Below are positions 1-8,318 of a stretch of 41,494 nucleotides of DNA, one piece after another. Under the pieces are notes generated by a model, which was not told the DNA's origin, ran no database searches, and saw nothing but the letters and a program-made list of their open reading frames with translations. Each line of letters starts with the position of its first letter. Position 1 is the stretch's first letter. A program made the position numbers and the translations under genes. Source of the DNA: Chthonomonadaceae bacterium (lineage in GTDB: Bacteria; Armatimonadota; Chthonomonadetes; Chthonomonadales; Chthonomonadaceae); the NCBI GenBank assembly GCA_025352825.1, contig JANXSG010000272.1:1-41494 (forward strand). The letters run 5' to 3'.

Positions 1-313
1 ACCGTTAAAACCCACAAATTCATAAATACCTGCAAATCAATCCCACATCCCACTCTACCCAATATATCGCATAAAAAATAAGGTGTATATTATTGTACGC
101 TTACTTTTTTGGTATATTTACGCCACTATGGAGTGAGTTCGAATCATCATGTTTATGTGCATGAAGACTGCCTAATATTCTACACTTAATATGGGAGAAA
201 GCTGTTTTTGTTTCTTTTAAGAAAGATAATGACATCAAAAACTGATCAGTCGAAGACGGCAGTCGGCAGTAAATCAGCTCGTCGGATATGCGAGTTAATT
301 CTTTACATATTCA
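1..313. other. Intergenic region without a recognised gene
   Basis: AT-rich stretch at the left edge of the window. I see no open reading frame with a ribosome-binding site or recognisable product on either strand, and no RNA gene. It may hold the downstream end of a gene that lies outside the window. The only structure I can support is the promoter and palindrome at its right end, listed separately. Confidence 0.5.
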
Positions 314-342
314 TTGACAAAGACGACCTAATCTTGTAAGAT
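314..342 (+). promoter_or_regulatory. Near-consensus sigma-70 promoter, predicted to give a leaderless mRNA
   Basis: TTGACA at 314-319, a 17-nt spacer, and TAAGAT at 337-342. Transcription starting about 7 nt after the -10 box would begin at or next to the ATG at 350, so the mRNA of the TPR lipoprotein would have almost no 5' leader. No Shine-Dalgarno sequence is visible before the ATG, which agrees with leaderless translation. The start site is inferred, not measured. Confidence 0.6.
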
Positions 343-345
343 TAG
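328..345. promoter_or_regulatory. Perfect palindrome over the -10 box, possible operator
   Basis: CTAATCTT-GT-AAGATTAG is a perfect inverted repeat with 8-bp arms and a 2-bp centre. It covers the -10 element and ends 4 bp before the start codon. A dimeric repressor bound here would block transcription; as RNA it would be only partly transcribed. The binding protein is unknown. Confidence 0.45.
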
Positions 346-349
346 AAGT

Positions 350-2233
350 ATGAATTTGAGCAAAAAATATATTCGATTCGGGCTGATATTCATCCCCTTT
401 ACCTTGTTAGCGTGTTCCCATCCCCCCAAACCCACGATTGTAACCCTCGATCCTGAAAAACAGGTACTGGCAGTCATCGCCAAAAATTCCAGCGATCCTG
501 TGCCGAGGTTAAGTCTTGCAAAGAGATACGCCTCCACCGGCCGTACCCACTCCGCCATACAACAGGCAGAGATAGCAAGAAAATTGGGTGCTGCAACCGA
601 TGAAAATCTTTTCTTTCTGCAGAAGATTTATAGATCTGTGGGTGAAGCAGAAACCGCGGCCGCAGTTCTTGAGAGTGGAACACATGCATCCATGTGCTCG
701 CAATCACTTCGATTTGCTCTGAGTCAGGCATACCTTGATATAGGTGACTTTACAAAAGCTGCCGACATACTTTTGCCAATCGCGAAAAATTCGGAATTAA
801 TTTCACCCACAGTAAAGTTGAACTCAGCCCGCACCCTGCTTATGGCTGGGCGAATTCACGAAGCAGAAAAACTCATTCCACAACCTGATAATAATCCAGA
901 GACACTTGCATTAATCGGTTTTTCGGCTGCGCTCCAGGGAAAAAAGGATGCAGCTGTGCAATATCTTGCGAAAGCATGCCAGCTCAACCCCAGCGACGCC
1001 TTTAATCTCACGCTTTTGGGTAGAGCTCAGCTTACTGCCGGAGATAAAAAGGGCGCGTTAACGTCGTTTCAGGCAGCAGTATCTCTGCAAGACGCACCGC
1101 CTATTGCATTCACCAGCGCTGCAGAACTGATGATACACGCTGGCCAGACGAAAGAAGCATCAGATCTGCTTAGAGCCATTCCACCAGATTTGCAAAAAGA
1201 TCCATCCTACTGGGAAGCACAAGCAGCCCTCTCGAACGAGCTCAAGCAACCAGTTTCGGCTGCTATTTCCGCTGGGTATGCCGCCTTTCATCGTGGTGAT
1301 CCCTGGAAGGCAGAGGTAATCTGGCAGCGCACACTTCCTATAGCTACTGGCGACGATGCTCCCGAACTCTTTGCAGCTGTCTTCAATAGCGCCTATCAAC
1401 GGCAGGACGCCGTAGTCTCCATGAAAATCATGAGCGAGGCAGTAAAGAAGTGGCCTCAAAATGCTTTCTTTGCCCACAAACACGCTGAGCTGCTGCTCGG
1501 GCAGAATATGCTGAAAGAGTCACTGGCGGAGGCGGAGCGCTATCGCTCGTTAGCGCCTCCTCAGGAGCAGGCAACCGTGGCGGAACTTTTCTGCCGGGTT
1601 GCTCTCGATTCTGGGAAGCATGAGCTGCTTGTACGATATGCAAAGCTGGCGAAGGAACTTTCTCCAAGAGATCCTCTTCCCACCCTTCATCTGGCTGAGT
1701 GGCAGCTTAATCAGGGGCGCAGCAAGGAGAATCTCGAAGCCACTCTGAAGTATTATTTAGAAGCGATCAGTATTTCACCGGACAGCGCTGAAGCGAGATC
1801 GCGTGCTGGGATAGTGCTGAACGATCTCAACCGACCAGAGGAAGCGGAAGATCAGCTTCAGAAAGCGCTCAGTATAGACCCGAGAATCCTGGATGGAACA
1901 GCAAACTTTACTCTGGCTCAAATATATCAGAAACAGGGTCGGACTGCTGAAAGTGAGTTCGAACAAGCCGAGTATATTCGGATGCAAAAGTTGAAAGATG
2001 GATGGCTGGCCATGATGAAAGCATTCCGAAAGATCACGTCTGTATCGGAATGGAAACAGTTTGGAGAGCGAGCGCTTCAAAGACACGATAACTGGATTGC
2101 GCTATGTGCCTTTCAGCAAGCAACAAAATATTCTCCTACGGATAAAGCTGCCTGGCGTGGGCTGGCGGCAGTCCAGAAGAGAATGGGGCGATTTGATGAT
2201 TCAGTCAGGTCGATGCAGAAAGCGAATCATTGA
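350..2233 (+). CDS. TPR-repeat lipoprotein
   Basis: 627 aa. The N-terminus is a lipoprotein signal: charged MNLSKK, a hydrophobic stretch, then lipobox LLAC with the acylated Cys at residue 22. The rest is alpha-helical and made of tetratricopeptide-like repeats (alternating A-x-x-Y/L and A-x-x-x-x-P patterns). Clear units include 'A..YLAKACQLNPSDAFNLTLLGRAQL' style repeats near residues 200-235 and 'ALKYYLEAISISPDSAEA' near 470-490. TPR arrays mediate protein-protein contacts, so an envelope-anchored scaffold is likely; the partner is unknown. It is transcribed alone, converging on the methyltransferase downstream. The start at 350 fits both the lipobox and the promoter directly upstream. 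Confidence 0.85.
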   Translation: MNLSKKYIRFGLIFIPFTLLACSHPPKPTIVTLDPEKQVLAVIAKNSSDPVPRLSLAKRYASTGRTHSAIQQAEIARKLGAATDENLFFLQKIYRSVGEAETAAAVLESGTHASMCSQSLRFALSQAYLDIGDFTKAADILLPIAKNSELISPTVKLNSARTLLMAGRIHEAEKLIPQPDNNPETLALIGFSAALQGKKDAAVQYLAKACQLNPSDAFNLTLLGRAQLTAGDKKGALTSFQAAVSLQDAPPIAFTSAAELMIHAGQTKEASDLLRAIPPDLQKDPSYWEAQAALSNELKQPVSAAISAGYAAFHRGDPWKAEVIWQRTLPIATGDDAPELFAAVFNSAYQRQDAVVSMKIMSEAVKKWPQNAFFAHKHAELLLGQNMLKESLAEAERYRSLAPPQEQATVAELFCRVALDSGKHELLVRYAKLAKELSPRDPLPTLHLAEWQLNQGRSKENLEATLKYYLEAISISPDSAEARSRAGIVLNDLNRPEEAEDQLQKALSIDPRILDGTANFTLAQIYQKQGRTAESEFEQAEYIRMQKLKDGWLAMMKAFRKITSVSEWKQFGERALQRHDNWIALCAFQQATKYSPTDKAAWRGLAAVQKRMGRFDDSVRSMQKANH

Positions 2234-2306
2234 CTATCGACCAAACACAATATAGTCTTTGAATACACCCTTTTTTTTGCAAATGCCTTAACTCTATAAA
2301 CTATTA

Positions 2307-3320
2307 TCACCTGCGCTTGAGTGCTGCAAACGGGCTGACAATCATCTTTCCGATACGCCATGAATTAGACTGTTGGATTGCTTCGAGATCATGTGTTAAG
2401 CGTTGTTCGGTATTTCTATGATTCTCAAGCTCACGTTGTAGAATTCGAATGCATTCATGTGTCTCCTGAATCTCATATCGCGCAAAAGAAGCCTCCTCAC
2501 GCGCCTTTGCAATTTCGATATCCGTGTTTGACGGAGCAGTAGACAATTCATGATTTACTTCTATAATGCGCTGATGTTCATTTGCCATTTTTTGCTGAGG
2601 TGTTTTGCGGGCAATCACAGTAAAGCGTGGGCCAGACTTCTCCAGTCTATCCGATATCACTTCCACTCTTTCGAAGCCCACATCCTTAAGCAGTTCGAGC
2701 AGTGAATCCCTATAAAGCCAGCGAGCATAGGGTTCCACTCCTGCGCGATTGTCTTGCCACAAGCCTTCCGTAAAGTAGTGTGCCCTGTAGGACTTTCCTC
2801 CGTGAGTGAGGTCGGATCGTTCGAAAGTAGTATCGTCTCGGCAGTAGTGGGTATCAAGAATCAGATCGTCGGTCACGTCGGCGATCTTGGTGAGATGTGC
2901 CACGGGATCTAGCAGATGGTACAGCACGCCCACATGGAACATGATGTCGAATGTGCCAAAGCTGCAGTCGAGATCACGGGCATCCAGCAGCGCGACCTTT
3001 GCGTTGTGCACATCCTGGACGAACAGATTTATCAAAGAACATACCACATTGTGCGGACGGACATCAAAAGCAGTGACATGTCTGCATATACGCGAGAGCT
3101 GAGCTGTGTGATACCCCTCGTTGCAGCCCACTTCCAATACGGTTTTATCCCTAGAATTAAAACGAGATGCGACCGCCAGCACCCGCGCATCACCCTCTCT
3201 GATGATTTTATTGTTGCGATCTGGATCACCAAGAATACGCCCATCGGGCATCTCCGTACCCACTTCCCACTGAATCACTTTCTGAAAATCCTGAAACTGC
3301 TGTTCTGTAAGTGCTATCAT
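2307..3320 (-). CDS. SAM-dependent methyltransferase, CmoB/DUF1698-like, with C-terminal coiled coil
   Basis: 337 aa. Residues about 40-220 form a class I methyltransferase fold. The SAM-binding motif I is VLEVGCNEGYHTAQLS, followed by acidic 'AFDVRP' (motif II) and 'FDIMFHVGVLYHLLDP', which is characteristic of CmoB-like/DUF1698 enzymes. Residues about 260-325 are heptad-like and end in 'NSWRIGKMIVSP'. That tail is commonly seen on methyltransferases and glycosyltransferases of cell-surface polysaccharide loci ('SWRIT..LR'). The tail argues for modification of a surface glycan rather than tRNA, but the substrate cannot be read from the sequence. The start at 3320 has GCGGAAG just upstream. 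Confidence 0.75.
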   Translation of the reverse strand: MIALTEQQFQDFQKVIQWEVGTEMPDGRILGDPDRNNKIIREGDARVLAVASRFNSRDKTVLEVGCNEGYHTAQLSRICRHVTAFDVRPHNVVCSLINLFVQDVHNAKVALLDARDLDCSFGTFDIMFHVGVLYHLLDPVAHLTKIADVTDDLILDTHYCRDDTTFERSDLTHGGKSYRAHYFTEGLWQDNRAGVEPYARWLYRDSLLELLKDVGFERVEVISDRLEKSGPRFTVIARKTPQQKMANEHQRIIEVNHELSTAPSNTDIEIAKAREEASFARYEIQETHECIRILQRELENHRNTEQRLTHDLEAIQQSNSWRIGKMIVSPFAALKRR

Positions 3321-3589
3321 GCTTCCGCCCTATTGAATCTTTGCGATCACATTTCTGACATATTCTGTATTATATCAAGAAAGCGTGTTTGCGTCAAACA
3401 CAATCACATCCACCGGCATATTCTTAACTAATCGGGAAAGTATACGTATCCACTGGATGTGGTTATAGCAGGAACCAGGATAATAAAAGTGAAGTATCTG
3501 CTGATACACCTTAGCATTCATCAAACTTTGTAAAGGCGTGCGTATAGAATCGATAGTACAGAATAAAAACCTAGAAAAGGATAACAAAT

Positions 3590-4609
3590 ATGAAACCAAT
3601 TGTGCTTTCGCTCCTGACAGAAGAACACATTCCAAAAGTATTCCATAAAGAAGTCTGGGAGAAAATCAATGATACGTATACCGTGAAAAGTGCTCTAGAG
3701 GATCAAGAGGCCGAGGCTATTCTTATAGAGTGCAGCGCGGTTTTGACAGGGTGGGGCACGAACTTCGAGTTTACACCCGAAAGATTAAACAACGCAAAAA
3801 ACCTCAAGATTATTGCACACACCGCCGGAACCATCAAAATGTTCTTCCCAAATCCGGAATCCCGCACTGTGCTTCTAAGCAGAGGGATAACTGTATTTGC
3901 TGGTCTGGAGGGCATGGCGAGAAACGTGGCAGAGGCAACCATAGGTTTGTTAATACTTGCGATGCGACGCTGGCCAGAACTTTCGATTGGAAGCCATGCA
4001 ATCCAGAACAACGTACTAGCCAAAGACAGAAGTGTAATTCCGAGAAACGACCAGTTCCTGACTAAAGCGACTGTCGGATTGGTGGGTCTTTCGACAGTCG
4101 CACGCATGACGATTCCACTCTTAAAAGCATTCGACTGTAGGATTCTCGCCTATGATCCCTTTATCAATGCTCAGAAAGCAGGCCTCTTGGGAGTCGAGTT
4201 AGTAGAATTGAATGATCTGTTTCGAATGAGCGACGCCGTCAGCCTGCACGCTCCGGCAGTACCATCTACCAGGCACATGATAGGAACCGAACAGCTAAGC
4301 CTCTTACGCGATGGTGCGACGCTAATCAACACTGCCAGAGGAATGATCATAGATCATTACTCCCTATATGAAAAATGCCGAACCAGCCGAATAAGTGTTG
4401 CCCTGGACGTAACGGATCCCGAACCTCTGCCTTTAGATTCCCCGCTTCTAAGTCTGCCGAACGTCTATATTTTGCCACACATTGCAGGGCTAGGTTATGC
4501 GGGACTTTTTCAGATGGGAGATCAGGCTTTCGACGCAATCAATAGTGCGATGACCGGGGAAAAGGTTTCGGGCGCAATTCCTATTGAACGATGGGATTTC
4601 AACGCTTAG
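3590..4609 (+). CDS. D-isomer-specific 2-hydroxyacid dehydrogenase family protein
   Basis: 339 aa, the usual length for the family. The NAD-binding Rossmann domain lies at about residues 105-295. Its dinucleotide loop reads GLVGLSTVA rather than canonical GxGxxG, a variant seen in one branch of the family. The catalytic set is present in order: Arg in 'NTARGMI', Glu in 'DVTDPEPL' and His in 'LPHIAG'. These enzymes interconvert 2-oxo acids and D-2-hydroxy acids; the substrate is not predictable here. SD AAGGATA lies 7-9 nt before the ATG. It stands alone between oppositely oriented or separately promoted genes. A catabolic (sugar acid) role is possible, as this branch often sits in sugar-utilisation loci, but nothing nearby proves it. 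Confidence 0.8.
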   Translation: MKPIVLSLLTEEHIPKVFHKEVWEKINDTYTVKSALEDQEAEAILIECSAVLTGWGTNFEFTPERLNNAKNLKIIAHTAGTIKMFFPNPESRTVLLSRGITVFAGLEGMARNVAEATIGLLILAMRRWPELSIGSHAIQNNVLAKDRSVIPRNDQFLTKATVGLVGLSTVARMTIPLLKAFDCRILAYDPFINAQKAGLLGVELVELNDLFRMSDAVSLHAPAVPSTRHMIGTEQLSLLRDGATLINTARGMIIDHYSLYEKCRTSRISVALDVTDPEPLPLDSPLLSLPNVYILPHIAGLGYAGLFQMGDQAFDAINSAMTGEKVSGAIPIERWDFNA

Positions 4610-4722
4610 AAAATTTGACTCGAAAATCACTGTTTGAATTGAATGTTGTCGCAACTCCGGCCACCGTTTTCCAGAATCTGGCTGCAAGCGTGAGAACTAA
4701 GTCTGAGCTTAAATAAATACTG

Positions 4723-4751
4723 TTGACATCTGACCAACCACTTGTTACAAT
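4723..4751 (+). promoter_or_regulatory. Sigma-70 promoter of the PEP-CTERM gene
   Basis: TTGACA at 4723-4728, a 17-nt spacer, then TACAAT at 4746-4751. The predicted leader is about 105 nt, ending in a good SD (AGGAGA) before the ATG at 4863. No riboswitch-like fold was recognised in the leader. Confidence 0.6.
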
Positions 4752-4862
4752 GGAGTTAGGATTGATTTCATAATTGTTGGTTTTCAGACATGAAGTGGGA
4801 TTCTTCAAATGTTATTGATGTAAGCACTCAGGCAGTAATTCTCACCAACACAGGAGAAATAG

Positions 4863-5552
4863 ATGAATAAGTTCGTTAAAGTGGGAGCTTTCGCATTCAC
4901 ATTTTCCATTCTTCCGTACACTGCCTTAGCGCAGACCTGGTCAGAAACAGGAGATGCCGGTAACCTGATAAGTTCCTCGCAGAATACCATAGGAACAGGC
5001 TCTTTAACTACCATCAAAGGTTCACTTACTCCTGCTTTTGATTTCGAAGACATTTACTGCATTACTATCACAGATCCTACAATTTTCTCGGCAACTTCCA
5101 GCTCACCCAATACTCCACTATGGCTGTTTGATATTGCTGGGAATGGGGTCACTTCGCAGGAAGGAATCTATCTGAATACTCCGAGTAAAATCACAGGTTC
5201 ATTTGTTTCGAATTCCGGTATATACCACCTTGCGATAAGTGATCACGACATCCTAGCTTACAACTCAGCATCACAAGATATTTGGAATTCAAATCCCAGA
5301 AGTGTAGAAACCCCTCCCAATGGGACGGGCGCACCTGGCCCATTAGCATCATGGTCACCTTTCGGGGCATCACTGGGACTTGGAAACTATACCATTACCT
5401 TAACCGGGGCTTCCTACGGAAACTGTTCTGTTCCTGAACCAAGCAGTTTAGCATTTTTAAGTGGAGTTGGATTGCCTGGAGCAATGATGCTGCTTCACCG
5501 ACGTCGTCGAAAGAAGACTAATTCATCGAGCAAATTTCAAGAAGTATTGTAG
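4863..5552 (+). CDS. PEP-CTERM sorting-domain protein
   Basis: 229 aa. A cleavable signal peptide occupies about residues 1-25 (ending near ALAQTW). The C-terminus has the full tripartite PEP-CTERM signal: the VPEPSS motif, a hydrophobic stretch 'LAFLSGVGLPGAMMLL', and a basic tail HRRRRKK. Such proteins are exported and then processed by an exosortase, typically ending on the cell surface or in extracellular polymer. The tail after the Arg/Lys cluster is longer than usual (about 13 residues). The mature domain, rich in Ser, Thr, Asn and Gly, matches no family I know. No exosortase is encoded in this window. The gene ends 6 bp before the convergent pseudopilin gene. Confidence 0.85.
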   Translation: MNKFVKVGAFAFTFSILPYTALAQTWSETGDAGNLISSSQNTIGTGSLTTIKGSLTPAFDFEDIYCITITDPTIFSATSSSPNTPLWLFDIAGNGVTSQEGIYLNTPSKITGSFVSNSGIYHLAISDHDILAYNSASQDIWNSNPRSVETPPNGTGAPGPLASWSPFGASLGLGNYTITLTGASYGNCSVPEPSSLAFLSGVGLPGAMMLLHRRRRKKTNSSSKFQEVL

Positions 5553-5558
5553 ATGCTG

Positions 5559-6365
5559 CTATTCACAGGGTGGGTTGGTGGTACATGGCTCAGATACATC
5601 ACCGACACATTCAGGATCGGTCACTATCCCAAACATCATATACATAGGCTTTTTCGATGCTATCGAGTCGGGCGGAAGCCGGAAAGGGCCTTTGTCGATA
5701 ATCCATTGATCTACAAATTTTGTCGAGACGGGGTCAAATCCTTCAGGCGAGAGATTTTTCTTGAGCTTGACAGAATGGGTATGTCCATCTGCAAGTACAA
5801 TATTCATGCCACCGCGATGCCTTCCCTGCGCCGGGGTGTCTAGCCATGCGCTCATAAAACCTTCATAAATAGCAGGCTGATTCGCGGGGTACTGAAGATC
5901 AGAATACGCACGTACATCATGCCTTCGCACCAATCGAGATCTGCATCCACAGGTAAAAAGACCAGGGTTTGGGACATAAGATGCAAAATTTACACTTTGT
6001 GGAAGTGGCGTCCCATATAGCCCAACTACTTTAGCATAGTCGAATGCTTCAGGTTCGGTTGGGCACTGTAGTATGCAGCTCTTCGCGATATAAGGGAACA
6101 ACAGATCGTATATTGAAAATATCTGGCGAGCCTGCGAGATGGTGTCGCCAGTCACATACAGTGTGAGTGCATATGTCTCATCATAGTCTTGCAGATACAT
6201 CGTGCTCGCCGATCCTATCTGCTGCATGTTATTTATGCAGACGGTGCTGCGAGCAAACTCTCTGACTTGGGCGAGAACGGGGAATAGCAGGGATGCAAGA
6301 ATAGAAATGATCCCTATGCAAACAAGAAGTTCAATGAGAGTAAATGCACTTCTAGTTCTAGACAT
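5559..6365 (-). CDS. Type II secretion/pilin-like protein with prepilin N-terminal motif and H-X9-DG domain
   Basis: 268 aa. The N-terminus has the prepilin cleavage/methylation motif: a basic leader MSRTRSA, then FTLIELLVCIGIISILASLLF. The mature region contains 'FPVLAQVREFARSTVCINNMQQIG', 'YLQDYDETY' and near the C-terminus 'HRGGMNIVLADGH', the H-X9-DG motif. This architecture is greatly expanded in Planctomycetota and Armatimonadota, and the FPVLAQVRE form points to the latter. The proteins are thought to be processed by a prepilin peptidase and held at the envelope; their exact role is not settled. GGAG lies 6 nt before the ATG. It is convergent with the PEP-CTERM gene. Confidence 0.85.
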   Translation of the reverse strand: MSRTRSAFTLIELLVCIGIISILASLLFPVLAQVREFARSTVCINNMQQIGSASTMYLQDYDETYALTLYVTGDTISQARQIFSIYDLLFPYIAKSCILQCPTEPEAFDYAKVVGLYGTPLPQSVNFASYVPNPGLFTCGCRSRLVRRHDVRAYSDLQYPANQPAIYEGFMSAWLDTPAQGRHRGGMNIVLADGHTHSVKLKKNLSPEGFDPVSTKFVDQWIIDKGPFRLPPDSIASKKPMYMMFGIVTDPECVGDVSEPCTTNPPCE

Positions 6366-6692
6366 GCCACACTCCGATTCCAGGATAACATCACGAAAAC
6401 ACTATCCAATCACATCTTTGTCGGAATCTATAACCCATCTATCGCTGCTTGGCCTGATATCAATTATTGGATGCTTTTCCTTTCGCCTATACCCCTTGTT
6501 CTGAATAAAAAAAAATTCAAATATAAGAAAATGTGTTCTAGTTATGAATTGTGTTTCTTGGTGCCTTTGAGTCTTGGTGGTTCAATAAAATACATATACA
6601 GAACAAAGTGAGTTCAGATTTGTACAGGGTGACGAATTTAACTACCAAGACCCAAAGTAACCAAGTAAATGCGATAAAACACTAGCAGATTA
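6366..6692. other. Intergenic region holding an inverted-repeat element
   Basis: This AT-rich gap lies between the pseudopilin promoter side and the 3' end of the chimeric gene. No gene was seen. It contains the 'cttggtg' inverted-repeat element at 6557-6665, listed separately. Downstream of 6365 (read leftward) there must be a promoter for the pseudopilin gene, but I could not single out convincing boxes. Confidence 0.5.
6557..6665. repeat. Small inverted-repeat (MITE-like) element, 'CTTGGTG' type
   Basis: Two 26-bp arms, 6557-6582 and 6640-6665, are inverted copies with 21 of 26 positions identical by eye; each contains CTTGGT...TTTG.GTCTTGGT. About 57 bp separates them. The outer right end reaches close to the stop codon of the chimeric gene (6693). 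Similar 'CTTGGTG..CTTGGTGGTT' sequences are scattered in many bacterial genomes as non-coding repeats. No target-site duplication was evident. Confidence 0.6.
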
Positions 6693-7100
6693 TCAGGCGT
6701 CAACCCAGGGAGCTGTAATCCATTCATAGCCGCTGCCCTGTTTCTTGATGTGCCCCAGGCCAGGAAATGGAATATGGTTGCCCAGCACCAGGGTACGATC
6801 TGCGGATGCCCTGTCAAATAGCCGTTTGCGCGCCGCGATAGCCTGCTGAGGGTCAGTATCGAAAGCAACTGTCCATTCTGGGTGTGCGAACATCAACACA
6901 TTATGGTGAGTAGCATCCCCAATGCAAAGCAGCTGATCGTTACCGGAGCCAATCAACTCTTCCGGGTTTGTTCCAGCGCCATCGGCAGATCGACCACGCC
7001 AGTCGTAACTGCCTTCGAAAGCACCGCTTCCGAGTTTGATATGTCCCTTACCATGAATAAGGTCACCCTTCCATTCCGCTTCTGCGGTTCTTGTAGGCAT
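6693..7100 (-). pseudogene. Chimeric ORF: OsmC-like N-terminus joined to the C-terminus of an MBL-fold hydrolase
   Basis: 135 aa in one open frame. Residues 1-50 match the start of OsmC/Ohr-type peroxiredoxins ('TAEAEWKGDL..GKGHI', 'DGAGTNPEELIG'). In OsmC the next segment carries the first redox Cys ('AAHAGC'). Here the sequence switches at about residue 51 (near nt 6950) to 'SGNDQLLCIGDATHH' and 'MFAHPEWTVAFDTDP', then 'FPGLGHI', which is the C-terminal part of a metallo-beta-lactamase-fold hydrolase. The fusion lacks both OsmC cysteines and the HxHxDH metal site of the hydrolase, so neither activity is expected. The simplest reading is a deletion joining two neighbouring stress genes in frame. 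SD AAGGAG sits 7 nt before the ATG at 7100, so it may still be translated. Confidence 0.65.
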
Positions 7101-7123
7101 TACAGTTCTCCTTATAATTAATT

Positions 7124-7138
7124 TCACCGATTCGGTGA
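7124..7138. promoter_or_regulatory. 15-bp palindrome upstream of the chimeric OsmC-like gene
   Basis: TCACCGA-T-TCGGTGA is a perfect inverted repeat with 7-bp arms. It lies 24 bp upstream of the ATG at 7100. Its size and place fit an operator for a dimeric regulator such as the MarR/OhrR type that often controls osmC/ohr genes, but no such regulator is encoded here. Confidence 0.4.
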
Positions 7139-7256
7139 TGCAACCCTTGATAGCCCGGTTAAATTACAATATCTTAACGAATATATTGGGTATGTGGGTT
7201 CCATTCTAGATTATGAATGATAGATATTTACTCGAAAAGATTACGTTGAGGACAGT

Positions 7257-8318
7257 CTACCATGCCCTGCCGTACTGTTCTGGGGGTGTAATCTCCTGCC
7301 CAAGCTCTTTTGCGGCACGCCGTGGCCAGTATGGATCGCGCAGCATTTCTCGCGCGAGAAAAATCATGTCCGCCTGCCCCGTACGTATGATATGATCTGC
7401 CTGTGCTGGAGAAGTGATCATTCCGACAGCGCCTGTTAAAATATCAGCATCCGTCCGAATACGTTCTGCGAACATAGTCTGGTACCCCGGGCCGAGTGGA
7501 ATTTTGACCGAAGGTACATTTCCACCAGAAGATGCATCTATCAGATCGACACCGAGAGGCTTTACCAGTTTCGCTAACTCGATGGACTGCTCGATATCCC
7601 AACCACCCGCAGCCCAGTCGGTTGAAGATATTCGCATAAATAGTGGAAGCCGTTCCGGCCAGTTTCGTCGAACCTCTTCAACTACTTCCAGAACCATGCG
7701 GATTCGATTTACAAAACTCCCCCCATACTCGTCTTCTCGTTGATTTGAAAGTGGAGAGAAAAACTCGTGCAGCAGGTATCCATGCGCGGCGTGAATCTCC
7801 ACCACTTGAAAGCCTGCTGCCAGAGATCTCTGCGCGGCGATGCCGAACTTCTTAATAATCTCTTTAATTTCTTGATTTGCTAGTTCATGCGGTGTCTGAT
7901 ATTCTTTATCAAAAGGAACTGCTGAGGGAGCAACTACGGGACTCCAACCCCCGTCCGCTATCCCAACAGATTTGCCTCCCTTCCAAGCCGATGCCATACT
8001 TGCTTTTCTGCCCGCATGCGCTATCTGAATTCCAGCCGCACCACCCTGGTTCAACATAAATCGGTTGATTCGCTGAAGCTTTTCGACATGTTTATCATCA
8101 TAAATACCCAAATCATCCGGACTGATCCTGCCTATTGCTTCAACAGCGGCAGCCTCTGTTATTACTAATCCGGCGCCGCCTACAGCGCGGCTGCCGAGAT
8201 GCACCAGATGCCAGTCATCTGCCATTCCGTCTACACTGGAGTACTGGCACATGGGGGACACCACAATTCTATTTCGAAAAATGACATCACGAATTTTCAA
8301 TGATTCGAACAGATGCAT
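7257..8318 (-). CDS. NADH:flavin oxidoreductase, old yellow enzyme family (YqjM/NamA-like)
   Basis: 353 aa TIM barrel with FMN. The N-terminus 'LFESLKIRDVIFRNRIVVSPMCQYSS' with Cys in 'PMCQYS' is diagnostic of the thermophilic-like YqjM branch of ene-reductases; that Cys tunes the flavin. 'QIAHAGRKAS' provides the substrate-binding His pair region together with 'EIHAAHGYLLHEFFSPLSN'. 'DADILTGAVGMI' and 'FLAREMLRDPYWPRRAA' form the C-terminal flavin phosphate site. These enzymes reduce activated C=C bonds of electrophiles with NADPH, often as oxidative or electrophile stress defence. SD AAGGAA lies 6-7 nt before the ATG. The C-terminal Trp/Arg region (QYGRAW) is the usual short tail. Confidence 0.9.
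   Translation of the reverse strand: MHLFESLKIRDVIFRNRIVVSPMCQYSSVDGMADDWHLVHLGSRAVGGAGLVITEAAAVEAIGRISPDDLGIYDDKHVEKLQRINRFMLNQGGAAGIQIAHAGRKASMASAWKGGKSVGIADGGWSPVVAPSAVPFDKEYQTPHELANQEIKEIIKKFGIAAQRSLAAGFQVVEIHAAHGYLLHEFFSPLSNQREDEYGGSFVNRIRMVLEVVEEVRRNWPERLPLFMRISSTDWAAGGWDIEQSIELAKLVKPLGVDLIDASSGGNVPSVKIPLGPGYQTMFAERIRTDADILTGAVGMITSPAQADHIIRTGQADMIFLAREMLRDPYWPRRAAKELGQEITPPEQYGRAW

Noticed and set aside
2234-2306. Possible bidirectional terminator between the convergent TPR and methyltransferase genes (GACTAT...ATAGTC followed by a T-run further on)
   Set aside because: The stem is only 6 bp with a 14-nt loop and the T-run does not follow it directly; too weak to list.
4729-4862. Riboswitch in the ~105-nt leader of the PEP-CTERM gene
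   Set aside because: No conserved riboswitch core or clear terminator/anti-terminator pair was found by eye.
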